Assembly (NCBI GenBank): GCA_001275005.1
Contig: JWZX01001709.1
Location: 1 to 14,972, forward strand
From: Chrysochromulina tobinii
Lineage: Eukaryota > Haptophyta > Prymnesiales > Chrysochromulinaceae
Reading direction: 5' to 3'
Length of the DNA stretch: 14,972 nucleotides
Shown here: positions 14,605 to 14,972 of the stretch, piece after piece
Layout: each line of letters opens with the position of its first letter
Position numbering within the stretch: position 1 is the stretch's first letter
Program-made: the position numbers and the translations under genes
Notes under the pieces: model-generated
Told to the model about the DNA's origin: nothing
The model's input: only the letters and a program-made list of their open reading frames with translations
The model's database searches: none

Positions 14605-14972
14605 TCAGCTGATGCAGCAGCAAACGCAAGCCTTCAGCGACAGCTTTGACCTCGTCCTTTCCAGGAACGGTGGAGGCTGCACTGGTCCCTCTGACCTCGT
14701 CCTATCCAGGAACGGTGGGGGCTGCAGTGGTCCATGCCCGCCGCCGCCGCCGCCGGCAGCGACGGCGGCGGCGGCAGCGGTGGCCGGCTTGACCAGCTCG
14801 CGCCACACCATCAGGTGCCGTACCCGCGCGGGCACGTCGAATGGAGCGAGCCCCACGCTGCACACTGGGCAGCGTAGCGGGCGTTGAGCCATTCTCTGCC
14901 CATTCACCACCCAGGTGTGCACGTACTTTACCAGGCATTCCTCGCAGAAGGTGTGATTGCAGTTCGTCCTGC
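14605..14972 (-). CDS. RING-HC finger protein, copy B (5' end beyond window)
   Basis: The 3' part of a second RING gene covers about 122 codons, from the RING half-site NCNHTFCEEC through RCPVC to a TGA at 14605-14607. In the overlap the protein differs from copy A by one Ser-to-Ala change after the RING (DVPSRVRH against DVPARVRH), plus changes in the Ala/Gly run and tail. A 45 bp in-frame duplication (14648-14692 and 14693-14737) repeats a QPPPFLDRTRSE-type block. The tail ends ACVCCCIS. The frame is open to the window edge, so the gene is probably intact, but its start is not visible. Confidence 0.8.
   Translation of the reverse strand, partial: RTNCNHTFCEECLVKYVHTWVVNGQRMAQRPLRCPVCSVGLAPFDVPARVRHLMVWRELVKPATAAAAAVAAGGGGGGHGPLQPPPFLDRTRSEGPVQPPPFLERTRSKLSLKACVCCCIS
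14648..14737 (-). repeat. 45 bp in-frame tandem duplication specific to RING copy B
   Basis: Two 45 bp copies beginning gacctcgtcct (14648 and 14693) differ at a few positions. Copy A has only one such unit, so the duplication arose after, or was lost since, the gene duplication. Confidence 0.9.

Larger units (their letters stand above)
14261..14972. repeat. Tandem duplication, copy B (truncated by window end)
   Basis: This is the second unit of the RING tandem duplication, same orientation as copy A. In the shared RING-coding part (about 14780-14972 against 13741-13933) I count two base differences by eye. The 3' flank (14261-14604) has many substitutions and indels. Confidence 0.85.

Noticed and set aside
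1-14972. tRNA, rRNA, CRISPR array, insertion sequence
   Set aside because: None was found. The repeats present are tandem or local duplications without regular spacers, and no transposase or reverse transcriptase motifs were seen.

Overview
The window looks like nuclear DNA from a GC-rich unicellular eukaryote, most likely a microalga or related protist. Genes lie on both strands without operons. Their products are eukaryotic: an EDC4/Ge-1/Varicose mRNA-decapping scaffold, a multi-span membrane J-protein, and RING-HC proteins. One gene needs GT-AG introns to be readable. A pentatricopeptide-CCCH-TrmB fusion and a phytanoyl-CoA-dioxygenase-like relic also fit an alga, because PPR proteins carrying a TrmB-type methyltransferase domain are known from algal surveys. 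I cannot name the lineage from the sequence alone.

Layout, left to right. Bases 1-126 are a GGC/GCC microsatellite. Bases 154-3595 (minus) encode the EDC4-like decapping scaffold, whose conserved C-terminus is recovered only across a one-base frameshift at a G7 homopolymer. A ~300 bp divergent promoter region separates it from 3892-5625 (plus), a seven-span membrane protein with a C-terminal J domain. Bases ~5711-6650 (plus) are a broken phytanoyl-CoA dioxygenase-like gene with two direct-repeat-bounded insertions (60 and 76 bp) and a 36 bp tandem duplication. Bases 7032-9981 (plus) are a four-exon gene whose three inferred introns restore a 772-residue protein: PPR repeats, a CCCH zinc finger, and a TrmB-type tRNA (guanine-N7) methyltransferase domain. 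After a ~900 bp gap with no convincing gene, 10885-12627 (plus) encodes a calcineurin-like metallophosphoesterase. The right end (13191-14972) is a head-to-tail tandem duplication of a small RING-finger gene on the minus strand; the second copy runs off the window.

The genes do not form one pathway, though two concern RNA (decapping scaffold; PPR-methyltransferase). The unifying feature is structural. Short local duplications of 11-76 bp recur in coding, intronic and relic sequence, and in the PPR-methyltransferase gene they coincide with intron boundaries. The most striking case is intron 1, two tandem 74 bp copies that each begin with GT and end with AG. This suggests recent intron creation or growth by local duplication.
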